Positions 1 to 7,178 of a DNA stretch of 64,000 bases are shown one piece after another. A program made the position numbers and the translations under genes. Origin of the DNA: Dechloromonas sp. TW-R-39-2 (GTDB lineage: Bacteria; Pseudomonadota; Gammaproteobacteria; Burkholderiales; Rhodocyclaceae); NCBI RefSeq assembly GCF_016864195.1, contig NZ_CP045202.1:1705001-1769000 (forward strand), written 5' to 3'. The stretch's first letter is position 1. Each line of letters opens with the position of its first letter. The notes under the pieces are model-generated. The model searched no databases. It had not been told where the DNA came from and saw only the letters and a program-made list of their open reading frames with translations.

Positions 1-95
1 AATCACTAGGACTACACAGATGAAAAAGATGACCTCAGCGTTCATTAAGCTGTGTCCAGCGACTGAAAGGAGCGAGGTTGAGCGCCGGGTTAGGA
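1..95 (-). other. attC-like site of cassette 1 (incomplete or degenerate)
   Basis: The core GTTAGGA sits at 89-95 and overlaps the stop of the first cassette gene. The adjoining stretch (about 51-90) closely resembles the same portion of the attC at 2994-3084, sharing TGTCCAGCGAC followed by a GGAGCG-type segment. I cannot find a convincing partner core site on the left, so the site may be truncated or degenerate, or may continue beyond the window. Confidence 0.55.
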
Positions 96-566
96 GTTTT
101 GTTTGCGCGCATATTGTTCGAAACCTAGAAGGCGACTGAGCTCGAACATAGTTAAGCCAAGCAAACCAAGGCCGCCAAGCATGGACAAATACATGCCAAC
201 GACGAAAAAGACTGGCGCACCGTTTGTGTAACGCGATGGCACCGCCAGCAATAGTGGCCGTGAAATGAGATTGAGCGCCCCAATAGCGGCACCGAAAATA
301 AGTAGAAAAATGCCGACCTTACGGAGTGCATTCCCGAACCCTGCTATCTCGGGGGCATCAAGAGTACCCGGAGTCTTTGCTACAAGAAACACCCGGTATA
401 GCCCTATGACAAGAAGGACGATTGGTCCCAAAAATGGGACGCCCAAAGATGTGCCTCCCGTTGCCAAGGCCACCCAGCCCGAACTTGCCAAGCCGATCGG
501 GAGTACAGCACTAAGAACCACCAAGGCATATGCCCACTTGAGATACAAAGGTGCGCGTAGATACAT
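90..566 (-). CDS. Cassette-borne four-helix membrane protein, function unknown
   Basis: This 158-residue integral membrane protein belongs to no family I recognise. Four hydrophobic segments are visible, around residues 10-32, 42-62, 83-105 and 117-140. A short charged loop with a KTPGTLDAPEIAG-like segment lies between the second and third. The start is supported by AGGAG about 10 bases upstream, which is itself part of the attC core GTTAGGAG, so the recombination site appears to supply the ribosome binding site. The stop codon overlaps the next attC core at 89-95. It is the most downstream cassette visible if transcription enters from the right. Confidence 0.75.
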   Translation of the reverse strand: MYLRAPLYLKWAYALVVLSAVLPIGLASSGWVALATGGTSLGVPFLGPIVLLVIGLYRVFLVAKTPGTLDAPEIAGFGNALRKVGIFLLIFGAAIGALNLISRPLLLAVPSRYTNGAPVFFVVGMYLSMLGGLGLLGLTMFELSRLLGFEQYARKQNS

Positions 567-576
567 TGAAATAGAC

Positions 577-667
577 TCCTAACGTTCGAAATAAGGGGCG
601 CCGAGCGCCTGCGAGGGGAGCCAAAAGCTTGCTTTTGGCCGTCCCGACTTGATTGAAAGGTTAGGGC
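577..667 (-). other. attC recombination site (cassette 2)
   Basis: The cores are TCCTAAC at 577-583 and GTTAGGGC at 660-667 (plus-strand reading). Between them is an imperfect inverted repeat with an inner hairpin, GCCAAAAGC facing GCTTTTGGC (about 620-639). Read on the minus strand, the TTTCAATCAAGTCGGGACG-type arm is typical of proteobacterial chromosomal integron attC sites. The site starts exactly at the stop codon of the AT-rich cassette gene. Confidence 0.85.
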
Positions 668-2433
668 TATGGCTTGCACAAAATGTGAGCTTGAACCCCA
701 AAATCTTTACATGAACTTATAAACGTATTTATTAGCCATATTAACTGTACATAGTGTGGTTTGCATTTTTGTCCTGAAGCTAGTTTATTTAATTCGGCTG
801 TCAGTTTTGATTTTTCCAAAAAAGGGGTTGCGAGTACAATTTTCTTTATGGAATTTGGATTTTGATTTATTTTGTCAAGAGCTATTTCTATTTCTTGCCA
901 ATTTTTAGCTCCAGTAATTCTTTTAATATTGGTGTTTTCATAATTTCGTTGCCACTCATTATCGTATTTATTCTTAAATAGTTGTTTTTCGGCCTGAGTT
1001 CGGCCAATATTTTTTAGCGCCTGAGCAACTACATCATGAAAAGCACTGGCGCCGTATGTATCTTTGTCAGTAAATTTAGAGTGTATAAATGAGATGGATG
1101 GGATTGTGCTGTTACTATCTATTGCAATATGATCAGCCCATTCATCATTCATGTCGTCACAAATGACAATGTTATGGCCTGTGCAATATTGATCTTCTAC
1201 TTTTCTGAATAGAGAATTAATTGGGAATCGAGTTAGGCTTGCATCGTGTGGCTTCTCTTTTTCACTCAGCGAGCCACTAAGGTTGTAATTATCATTAAAT
1301 ACGTTGAGTATTGACTGAATGTTATTTATTAAGTGCTTGTCTTCAAAGCATGACTTTGAGTAATATGAATAATTGGGTGAGTCAAATACAGCGGAAAATG
1401 GTTTTTCTTTGTTTATATATGCGCCTATCGTGTAATTTTCAGAGCCATTTTCAGTTACGGAAATGCTATCAAGAAGTTTGCTTCTAATTGTAATTAAATT
1501 TTTTGAGCATGAAATATTTCCAGGTAAGGTTACGCCTTTAACCGACAGTGAATTATTATTGACTGCGATAGGTGATTTTAGGAAATTAAATAGCTTGGTG
1601 ATTTCCCTGCTATTCAAATTACTTCCATTTCCTTTGCTTAAAACCGCCTCCCCTTCCAAAACCTTTTTTTCTATTTCAGTCAAATCTATGAGGATGGCAA
1701 CGACTTTATGACCTGACTCTATAATTTCTTTCAAACAAATTGGAGAAGCAAAATTACGAAGAAATTCGCTTTGATTGGTGGTTGCTTTAATTTCTTCTTT
1801 GGTGTCAATAATCCAATCAATCAGTTCGTCAAGTGACGTTTTTTTATCCCTGTGACTAACTCTAGAAGAGCTTGGATTTAAAGTGTACGAATCCTCTCCG
1901 ACTTTCATTCGAAAATTGCTTGGTATTGATCGACTTGACGAATTTGAGGGGAGAATTCCATTTAAGTTTTTGGCTTCTAATGATCGTGATCTTATAATGG
2001 AATTTGATATGCTCATGCTTTTCATGGTAATTTTTTCATATTCAGGATTTTTGTTGCCATGGAAATGACAGAATTTCTCATAATCAAATTCATCTATAAA
2101 AGAAGAAATATATTTTTCTGGCGAATCGACGTGTTTCTTCAGGATGGCCAAGGAATCATTGCACTCAATTAATAATAAATAGGCGTATTTTTGCTCTTTA
2201 ACAGTGGTTCCCGCTAAAAACGAAGGTTCCGCCTCAATTTTATATGAAATAATTGAGTATATAACCGCGTTTCCTGAAGTTGTTGTATGGTTGACTTTTG
2301 AATAATTTAATAGATAGTTCCCAATGCGGTGTTTAGATATTTCTTTAAAGGTAACTTCGATAGACTTTTTGGTAAGTGCTTTATTCAGCTTAAAAAACTG
2401 AACGTTCTTGCTTAAGCTTAAATTTCTAATCAT
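667..2433 (-). CDS. AT-rich integron cassette protein, 588 aa, nuclease-like C-terminus (unrecognised)
   Basis: I do not recognise this family. The longest frame begins at 2493, but that start lies inside the attC arm. ATG at 2433 is preceded by AAGGA and is preferred, giving 588 residues. The N-terminal two thirds is polar, rich in Ser, Asn, Lys and Ile, with no signal peptide or membrane helix. The C-terminus contains CDDMNDEWADHIAID (425-439), then strand-like ISFIHSK with H451 and K453, then a helix AFHDVVAQALKNI with Q471. The order Asp, strand with (E/H)xK, then helix with Gln resembles PD-(D/E)XK nucleases, with His replacing Glu. That is inference, not identification. Base composition is foreign: 841-900 has only 16 G/C of 60. 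Its size and cassette location fit an anti-phage or toxin-like gene, which is unproven. Confidence 0.6.
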   Translation of the reverse strand: MIRNLSLSKNVQFFKLNKALTKKSIEVTFKEISKHRIGNYLLNYSKVNHTTTSGNAVIYSIISYKIEAEPSFLAGTTVKEQKYAYLLLIECNDSLAILKKHVDSPEKYISSFIDEFDYEKFCHFHGNKNPEYEKITMKSMSISNSIIRSRSLEAKNLNGILPSNSSSRSIPSNFRMKVGEDSYTLNPSSSRVSHRDKKTSLDELIDWIIDTKEEIKATTNQSEFLRNFASPICLKEIIESGHKVVAILIDLTEIEKKVLEGEAVLSKGNGSNLNSREITKLFNFLKSPIAVNNNSLSVKGVTLPGNISCSKNLITIRSKLLDSISVTENGSENYTIGAYINKEKPFSAVFDSPNYSYYSKSCFEDKHLINNIQSILNVFNDNYNLSGSLSEKEKPHDASLTRFPINSLFRKVEDQYCTGHNIVICDDMNDEWADHIAIDSNSTIPSISFIHSKFTDKDTYGASAFHDVVAQALKNIGRTQAEKQLFKNKYDNEWQRNYENTNIKRITGAKNWQEIEIALDKINQNPNSIKKIVLATPFLEKSKLTAELNKLASGQKCKPHYVQLIWLINTFISSCKDFGVQAHILCKP

Positions 2434-2473
2434 TTTAAGGAAATCCTTGTGTGAAGGACCAAGCTCGAAGATA

Positions 2474-2547
2474 GCCCTAACGTTGGAAATCACCGGACGG
2501 CAAAAAGCGTAGCTTTTTGACGGTCCGGTGGATTGAAATGTTATGCG
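2474..2547 (-). other. attC recombination site (cassette 3)
   Basis: Cores GCCCTAAC (2474-2481) and GTTATGC (2540-2546) flank a near-perfect inverted repeat. CACCGGACGGCAAAAAGC pairs with GCTTTTTGACGGTCCGGTG around a short AGCGTAGCT loop. The stop of the DUF1851-like gene abuts it on the right. It is the clearest of the four attC sites. Confidence 0.88.
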
Positions 2548-2985
2548 TCACTCGACCACCCGCAGCTTGATTTGTGCGCCATCGGGAAGCTCCTCGATCT
2601 GGCGAGCAATATCTCCGGAAAAGCGCACTAGTTCGATTTGCGGCGCAGTGGCGAGATTGCCGCCTCCGTATGCACCACCCAAAACGCCAGGAGTTTTGAG
2701 GCAGTATTTTCTCCCCTCAGTCAAAGGATCGCACTGGTCTTTTGCCAAGGAGACAAGCTCACTCATGTACCAGTCTTGAAGGAACTCTCGGTTAGTTGAA
2801 AGTGAATCAAGCTCTGTGCGGTTGGCGGCAATTGCTTTGCAGTAGCACTCTTCCGGGCACATGCGCCAAAACTTCCCATCCTCGTCTTTGATGATGAGAT
2901 TGCCGAAGTCGTTTTCGCCGACGACCTCAACAGGCTGAATGCCAACCCAACCCCAATACTGGCGAATTTCTTCAACGAGGCTCAT
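2548..2985 (-). CDS. T6SS immunity-like protein, Tdi1/DUF1851 C-terminal domain type
   Basis: A 145-residue cytoplasmic protein. The segment GNLIIKDEDGKFWRMCPEE (near residue 30) and the C-terminal run with GVLGGAYGGGNL followed by a short strand and a 'GDIARQIEELPDG' helix are characteristic of the DUF1851 family. That family includes Tdi1, the immunity protein against the type VI secretion effector Tde1, and similar proteins are frequent integron cassettes (from memory of the family). A frame start at 2997 lies within the attC core. ATG at 2985 (MSLVEEIRQYWGW) is preferred. No matching toxin gene is adjacent, so it would be an orphan immunity gene if the family assignment is right. Confidence 0.72.
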   Translation of the reverse strand: MSLVEEIRQYWGWVGIQPVEVVGENDFGNLIIKDEDGKFWRMCPEECYCKAIAANRTELDSLSTNREFLQDWYMSELVSLAKDQCDPLTEGRKYCLKTPGVLGGAYGGGNLATAPQIELVRFSGDIARQIEELPDGAQIKLRVVE

Positions 2986-2993
2986 GTAATGAC

Positions 2994-3084
2994 ACATAAC
3001 GTTGTAGGTAAGGGGCGCTGCGCGGCGCTTTATCGCGCAGTGTCCAGCGACCGGAGGGAGCGGCCTTGACCGCAGTGTTAGGGC
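2994..3084 (-). other. attC recombination site (cassette 4)
   Basis: Cores ACATAAC (2994-3000, the complement of GTTATGT) and GTTAGGGC (3077-3084) bound a GC-rich imperfect hairpin. GGGGCGCTGCGCGGCGC and the GCGCAG arm are visible. The TGTCCAGCGACCGGAGGGAG segment is shared with the left-edge site at 51-90, so the two belong to the same attC subfamily. Confidence 0.82.
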
Positions 3085-3093
3085 GTAGAGGCG

Positions 3094-3705
3094 TCATTGG
3101 GCAAAGGGGTCTGGCGTCGGATTCAAACACTTTTGATAGGGGCCAACCTCCAGCACCTTGTACTTAAGCGGGTAGTCGCCCTCTGTATTATCCCAACCGA
3201 AAATTGATTGGATTTCCGTAATTTTGAGTTTGACTTTTGCTTCCCAGCACGACGTTCTTTTGTTTGTTTTAGGTGTTTTGAATGCTCTTTCAGCTACAGA
3301 TTCGTCTACGAATTGCAGGTAGATTTCGTGCCTAAAAAACACAGGTGTCTTTTCTGGCCATGGAGTCCTTTTTTCTCCACGGAGCGTGAACTCATTGATG
3401 AACTCTGAAGGTTCGCGCCTTAAGACACCGGAAACTATTTGCTCTCCTTGAAAGAAGAATGCACCAACTTCCCTGTTGTTACCTGGTGTCTCATCCATTA
3501 TTTGATAATTGCAAGCGGCAGCTAACTTGAGATTTCTAAATTGAGATGGCGGGGTTTGAAATAGTTTCGGGCAATTTTTGCCTCGGCAGCTCGGTAATTC
3601 AGGACTTGCATAGTTGTATTTTTTACACACATCTACTTCTTTTGAAAGCGAAACAGATGCATGGAAGATGCAAAGCAGAAAACAAAAAAATGTCAGCAGG
3701 CGCAT
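3094..3705 (-). CDS. Cassette-borne secreted protein, function unknown
   Basis: A 203-residue protein starting at ATG 3705. A TTG two codons upstream would overlap the attC core. The N-terminus MRLLTFFCFLLCIFHASVS is a clear signal peptide with predicted cleavage near residues 19-23, so export to the periplasm or beyond is likely. The mature part has five or more cysteines, including a CRGKNC segment, suggesting disulfide bonds. I recognise no family. It occupies the attI-proximal position, where cassette expression is normally strongest. No attC lies upstream of it, only a single core at 3713-3720. Confidence 0.72.
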   Translation of the reverse strand: MRLLTFFCFLLCIFHASVSLSKEVDVCKKYNYASPELPSCRGKNCPKLFQTPPSQFRNLKLAAACNYQIMDETPGNNREVGAFFFQGEQIVSGVLRREPSEFINEFTLRGEKRTPWPEKTPVFFRHEIYLQFVDESVAERAFKTPKTNKRTSCWEAKVKLKITEIQSIFGWDNTEGDYPLKYKVLEVGPYQKCLNPTPDPFAQ

Positions 3706-3712
3706 GTGCAAA

Positions 3713-4272
3713 GCCCTAACGTGAAGTAGACGGCAAAACCGCCATATAAGCTGGCCAAGCGCCGTATACGCCAGTCAACACGGCAGCCCAAATCGCTTTC
3801 CCTGCGAGTGTTTCAGCCGTGTCGGGCAAATATTTACGAGAATAGATGGCAGTCATACGCGGCGTGGTCCAATGATCTTGGCATTCTGCCTGCTCGCAAC
3901 GCCTTTGTCATTTTTGTGGCGCTGTTCCGTAATTCGAACAGGAAAAATGGCTCTCCAGCAGCCTTTGATTGCTGATCACCAACGCCCATCTTTCACCTGT
4001 TCCAGCCTGTTGCGTTTCGGCTCAGGCAATCAACAGCTGTCCGGAAATTGAACGGGTTTTTGTGGGACGGTTGCCTTGTCGCTGCAACTGCTCAATCTGC
4101 CGAAATCCCCGTTCTGTCGCGGTCGACCGCGAAATTTGATTGATTTTCGCAGCCCTGGCATGGGCTTCGCGGTGTCTCCGGCACCAAGCCATCCTCGCGA
4201 TGGCGGGGGGTTAATGGTCGGCTTTTTGCCGGCCGAAGGGTTTATCACAATCAAAATATTCGGAGACATTCC
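3713..4272. other. Intergenic region: array edge, decayed recombinase-like tail and porin upstream region
   Basis: This 560-base stretch has no convincing full gene. The GCCCTAAC core at 3713-3720 closes the cassette array. On the minus strand from about 3925 to 3717 an open frame encodes a segment with TTPRMTAIYSRKYL that ends in a stop inside the core. It resembles a tyrosine recombinase C-terminus but has no catalytic context. A 16-base palindrome TCGCGGTCGACCGCGA lies at 4117-4132. The final 40 bases lead to the porin and include GGAGA before its start. I could not identify a reliable promoter. Confidence 0.45.
4119..4130. repeat. GCGGTCGACCGC palindrome, intergenic copy
   Basis: This copy is the centre of a longer perfect palindrome, TCGCGGTCGACCGCGA (4117-4132), upstream of the porin gene. 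Other full copies lie at 13890, 17845, 28975, 51634 and 55819. Confidence 0.85.
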
Positions 4273-5496
4273 ATGCACAATTCCATGTCCATTCGTCCGC
4301 TCGTCCTGGCTTTGCTGGCCTGCGCCAGCACCGGTAGCCAGGCGGTCAGTTTTACCCAGAACGATGTCACGCTCGATATCAATGGCACGATCAACGGCTT
4401 TTACGTCAATCGTGAAGCCAAGACGATCAACCGTTCGACCGGTGCAACGACGACGACGAACAACAGCGCACTGACCAACGGTTTGTTGCCGGGCTGGATC
4501 AATTTCGTGGCGACGACGCAGGCCAACGGCCAGGACATCAAGGCGCATTTCAGCTTTGCGCCGGGCATCAACAACAATTCGCAGACGGTGGGTTTGCCGA
4601 TCGGCAATAACGCCGGCGGGGCAGGGACGACCAATCCTTACAGCCAAATCGATACGCGCAATGTGTATTTCCAGTTCGGCAACAATAACTGGGGGTCGCT
4701 GAAGTTTGGCCGCGACATCGGCTTGTTTGGCCGCGACATCATCCTTTCCGACATGACGCTGCTCGGCGTCGGCGGTACGAGCAATGCCGGCATTCCGTAC
4801 AACACCACGTTCGGCATGATCGGCCACGGTTACATGTACACCGGCTTCCAGCCGCAGATCACTTACACGACGCCGAATGTTGGTGGTTTTCAGGCGTCGG
4901 TCGGCATCTTCCAGCCGAGCAAGTTTGCCGGCGATGAAACCAAGGCACCGGGTTTCCAGGGGGTCGCCACCTATGACTGGAAGCGCAATGAAGCCAGCGG
5001 CAAGGTGTGGACCGGTGCGGTCAGCCAGACGACCAGTTGCGCCGTCAGCCCCTGTGCGACCAGTTCCTATACGGCGAATGGTTTTGAGCTGGGAGCCAAG
5101 GCCGGCTACGGCAATTTCGAAGCGGTGGCCTACGCCTTCACCGGCAGCGGTCTGGGCTTGTCCACCGTCGGTGCGCAGTTTTACGGCGGCAGTAACAACC
5201 GTGGCAACAAGACTGAGTCGGACGGCTATTTCCTGCAGGGTACCTACAAGTTCGGCGATACCAAGGTGGGCCTGAACTACGGTGAAAACAAGGACAAGGA
5301 CGGTTTTGCGCTGACCGGCACCAGCCCGCTCAACAGCATCAAGAACCGGGCTTACACGCTGGGCGTCTATCACTCGCTGAACAAGTTCATCACGCTGGTC
5401 GGTGAGTTCAATGACGAAAAGGTGACCAATGTGTCGGATACCAATTTCGACAACAAGAATCGCACCCTGTCGTTTGGCGGCCTGATTTTCTTCTGA
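4273..5496 (+). CDS. General porin (betaproteobacterial OmpC/Porin_4 type)
   Basis: A 407-residue outer-membrane beta-barrel protein for passive uptake of small hydrophilic solutes. A signal peptide ends near residues 24-25 (GSQA before VSFTQ). The mature protein starts with a typical strand (VTLDINGTINGFYV), has Gly/Asn-rich loops, an NNWGSLKFGRDIGLF segment like the eyelet-forming region of trimeric porins, and ends in phenylalanine (GGLIFF), the BAM recognition signature. The start at 4273 has GGAGA 6-7 bases upstream; ATG at 4285 is an alternative. It stands alone between the integron array and the tautomerase gene. Confidence 0.88.
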   Translation: MHNSMSIRPLVLALLACASTGSQAVSFTQNDVTLDINGTINGFYVNREAKTINRSTGATTTTNNSALTNGLLPGWINFVATTQANGQDIKAHFSFAPGINNNSQTVGLPIGNNAGGAGTTNPYSQIDTRNVYFQFGNNNWGSLKFGRDIGLFGRDIILSDMTLLGVGGTSNAGIPYNTTFGMIGHGYMYTGFQPQITYTTPNVGGFQASVGIFQPSKFAGDETKAPGFQGVATYDWKRNEASGKVWTGAVSQTTSCAVSPCATSSYTANGFELGAKAGYGNFEAVAYAFTGSGLGLSTVGAQFYGGSNNRGNKTESDGYFLQGTYKFGDTKVGLNYGENKDKDGFALTGTSPLNSIKNRAYTLGVYHSLNKFITLVGEFNDEKVTNVSDTNFDNKNRTLSFGGLIFF

Positions 5497-5524
5497 TCAA
5501 CCGGCAACTCTCCGAGAGGCGTTG

Positions 5525-5695
5525 ATGGTGTTCAATGAATCGTGGGAGGTATCGGCCGGAGGGCCGTTCCTCGCCGTCATGGCGCGCTGGGTGGTCATGG
5601 TGCTGGCTTTTTGCCTGATTCCCGACGTTTTTCCGGCGGAAAACATGGCTTCCCGGGCATCTGTCGTGAGCCATATGGCGACGGCTCAACGTTAG
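5525..5695 (+). CDS. Candidate small membrane or exported protein, 56 aa
   Basis: ATG at 5525 is preceded by GAGAGG at a spacing of five bases. The product starts MVFNESWEVSAGG and has one hydrophobic stretch, MARWVVMVLAFCLIPDVF (around residues 19-36), followed by AEN, so it may be a single-pass peptide or a late signal sequence. It begins 28 bases after the porin stop and could be cotranscribed with it. There is no homology that I recognise, so conservation would be needed to confirm it. Confidence 0.35.
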   Translation: MVFNESWEVSAGGPFLAVMARWVVMVLAFCLIPDVFPAENMASRASVVSHMATAQR

Positions 5696-5724
5696 ATTGG
5701 CGCCGTTTTGGGCGCTTGATAGGA

Positions 5725-5855
5725 AAAACGGGGATAAGTGTTCTTTATCCCCGTTTTGTTTGGGTAAGTCTGTGGATAAGCTCGGGATGAATGCGCCAAG
5801 CGCTTGTTGCAATTGATGAAAATCGCTTTGCCTAAAAAATGGGCGATTTCGTTGA
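5725..5855. repeat. Dispersed DnaA-box element, copy A
   Basis: It begins with a perfect 13-bp hairpin, AAAACGGGGATAA (5725-5737) facing TTATCCCCGTTTT (5745-5757) across a 7-base loop. The invariant core GGGTAAGTCTGTGGATAAGC follows at 5762-5781, and a looser A-rich tail ends at TTGCCTAAAAAATGGG (about 5840). The core contains TGTGGATAA, the complement of the perfect DnaA box TTATCCACA. Copies B and C lie near 12811 and 14276. Confidence 0.8.
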
Positions 5856-5890
5856 TTCGCTTGTGCCAAGGCCGTTTCTGGCGATTCGGC

Positions 5891-5912
5891 AAGCCCTGTC
5901 AAGGGGCTTTTG
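5891..5912 (+). terminator. Weak hairpin, possible terminator
   Basis: AAGCCC (5891-5896) pairs with GGGCTT (5904-5909) and is followed by TTTG. The stem is short and the T-tract poor. It lies about 400 bases after the porin and about 95 before the tautomerase, so its role is uncertain. Confidence 0.3.
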
Positions 5913-6004
5913 TTCTCGTTTCGAGATGCGATTGATCGAATTAATCCAATTTACGGCGCTGCAATGCTTGGCTAAGCTGGCAAGCCATTCAGGAGAAGCC
6001 GATC

Positions 6005-6208
6005 ATGCCTTACGTCAATATCAAGATTACCCGCGAAGGGGCCACGCCCGAGCAAAAAGCCGAGCTGATCAGCGGCGTCACCGCGCTGTTGCGCGATGTG
6101 CTGGGCAAGAACCCGCAAACCACCGTTGTCGTGATCGATGAAGTGGAGACCGACAACTGGGGGATTGGCGGCGAGAGCGTGACGGTCCGTCGCAGTCGGG
6201 GAAGCTGA
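6005..6208 (+). CDS. 4-oxalocrotonate tautomerase family protein
   Basis: A 67-residue member of the 4-OT/macrophage-inhibitory-factor-like superfamily. The start Met is followed directly by Pro (MPYVNIKIT), and after Met removal this Pro is the catalytic base. The pattern TPEQKAELI followed by a helix and a VVVIDEV strand matches the beta-alpha-beta fold of the small hexameric tautomerases. Family members usually have about 60-70 residues, so this is full length. AGGAG lies about nine bases before the start. No aromatic-degradation genes are adjacent, so the substrate cannot be inferred. Confidence 0.88.
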   Translation: MPYVNIKITREGATPEQKAELISGVTALLRDVLGKNPQTTVVVIDEVETDNWGIGGESVTVRRSRGS

Positions 6209-6219
6209 CCCTGCGGTCT

Positions 6220-6238
6220 GCCCGGCGACGAACCGGGC
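6220..6238. terminator. Hairpin between convergent genes
   Basis: GCCCGG (6220-6225) and CCGGGC (6233-6238) form a short GC-rich stem between the tautomerase and the convergent transporter gene. No T-tract follows on either strand, so it is at best a weak terminator. Confidence 0.3.
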
Positions 6239-6244
6239 TGTCGC

Positions 6245-7144
6245 TCAGTTCGTTTTAGACCGGGCTTGCAGCCACATTGGCAGAAGTTGTACGGCCAGAA
6301 TGCTGATGAAGATCAGTGCGCAGCCGGTGAACTGGATGGCGGTCAGTCGTTCGCCGAGAATCAACGCGCCGGCCAGCCCGGCAAACAGGGTTTCGGCCGA
6401 GAGCAGGACGGCGGCATCGGCGGCCTGGGTGTGGCGCTGGGCGACGACTTGCAGCGTGAAACCAACGCCGACCGAGAGAATGCCGCCGTAGAGAATGGCC
6501 GGCAGCCCGGCCCACAGGCTGCTTGCCTCGATTGTCTCGGTCAACCCGCCCCAGACGATGGAAAGCAGGCCGCAAACGATGAACTGGGTGAGGGCGACGA
6601 GAATCGGCGTGCCTTTGTCGGCGGCGATGCGTCCGACAAACAGGACGTGCAGGGCCCAGAAAATGGTGCTGCCGATCACCCAGTAATCGCCTTCCGCCAG
6701 GGCGGAAAGCTCGCCGCCGCTGAGCAGCAGCGTACCAACCAGGCTGCCGATGACCGCGGCCCAGACCGAGAGATGTGGGCGCTGGCGGAGCATCAGCCAG
6801 GAAAGTACCGGAACGAGCGGCATGTAGAGTGCGGTCAGAAAGCCGGCGTTGGTCACGGTGGTTGCGCCGAGGCCGATCTGCTGCAGGATGATGCCGCCGA
6901 ACAGCAGGCCGCCGAGGCCGCACCAGGCGAGCAGGTCGGCGGCTTTGATGCGCACGCCGCGGTCGCTCAGGCGGGCGTATTCGCGCAGCGCCATGGGGAC
7001 GATGATCAAGGCGCCGAGCAGGAAGCGTGAGCCGGTGTAGATGAAGGGGCCGAGGTCTTTCATGACCAGTTGCTGGGCGACAAAGGTGGTGCCCCAGATC
7101 AGGGCGACCAGCAGAAGAGTCAGGTTGGCGCGTGTTCTCGTCAT
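6245..7144 (-). CDS. EamA/DMT-family metabolite exporter
   Basis: A 299-residue drug/metabolite transporter with about ten hydrophobic helices. The N-terminal LLLVALIWGTTFVAQQ is the typical EamA first helix with its W-G-T/S-x-F signature, and the second EamA repeat begins near SALAEGDYWVIGSTIFWALH. The frame extends upstream to 7225, but that would overlap the arginase end at 7179. ATG at 7144 (MTRTRANL) is therefore chosen. Its gene follows arginase by 34 bases in the same direction, so it could export a product such as an amino acid or polyamine precursor. The substrate is not deducible from sequence alone. Confidence 0.85.
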   Translation of the reverse strand: MTRTRANLTLLLVALIWGTTFVAQQLVMKDLGPFIYTGSRFLLGALIIVPMALREYARLSDRGVRIKAADLLAWCGLGGLLFGGIILQQIGLGATTVTNAGFLTALYMPLVPVLSWLMLRQRPHLSVWAAVIGSLVGTLLLSGGELSALAEGDYWVIGSTIFWALHVLFVGRIAADKGTPILVALTQFIVCGLLSIVWGGLTETIEASSLWAGLPAILYGGILSVGVGFTLQVVAQRHTQAADAAVLLSAETLFAGLAGALILGERLTAIQFTGCALIFISILAVQLLPMWLQARSKTN

Positions 7145-7178
7145 TTTTTCTTTGAATAATGTTGGATGCCGCCGGGGG

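Larger units (their letters stand above)
1..3720 (-). mobile_element. Integron gene-cassette array (four cassettes, no integrase seen)
   Basis: Four unrelated genes lie head-to-tail on the minus strand. They are separated by short palindromic spacers with conserved ends of the form GTTAGGA, GTTAGGGC or GTTATGC/T, which are the R' and R'' core sites of attC. The genes differ sharply in base composition: the second is very AT-rich, the third is not. Each spacer starts at or overlaps a stop codon and ends just upstream of the next start, as in integron cassettes. The right end carries only one core site (GCCCTAAC, plus strand, 3713-3720) and no complete attC, so this would be the attI-proximal edge. 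No intI-like gene follows. The array is either a cluster of attC sites lacking an integrase or one whose integrase is off-window or decayed. Confidence 0.85.
5497..6004. other. Intergenic region: small ORF, DnaA-box repeat copy A and a hairpin
   Basis: These 508 bases between the porin and tautomerase genes hold a candidate 56-codon ORF (5525-5695), the first copy of a dispersed DnaA-box element (5725-5855), and a hairpin AAGCCC/GGGCTT at 5891-5909 followed by TTTG. No other coding signal was seen. Minus-strand frames here derive from the repeat and are not considered genes. Confidence 0.5.

Noticed and set aside
4156..4170. A sigma-54-like sequence TGGCATGGGCTTCGC before the porin
   Set aside because: The GG and GC spacing fits, but the -12 element deviates (TCGC for TTGC) and there is no enhancer-site evidence. 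Too weak to annotate.
4030..5373. A 447-codon minus-strand frame antisense to the porin
   Set aside because: Shadow of the porin coding region, repetitive and unlike any family.
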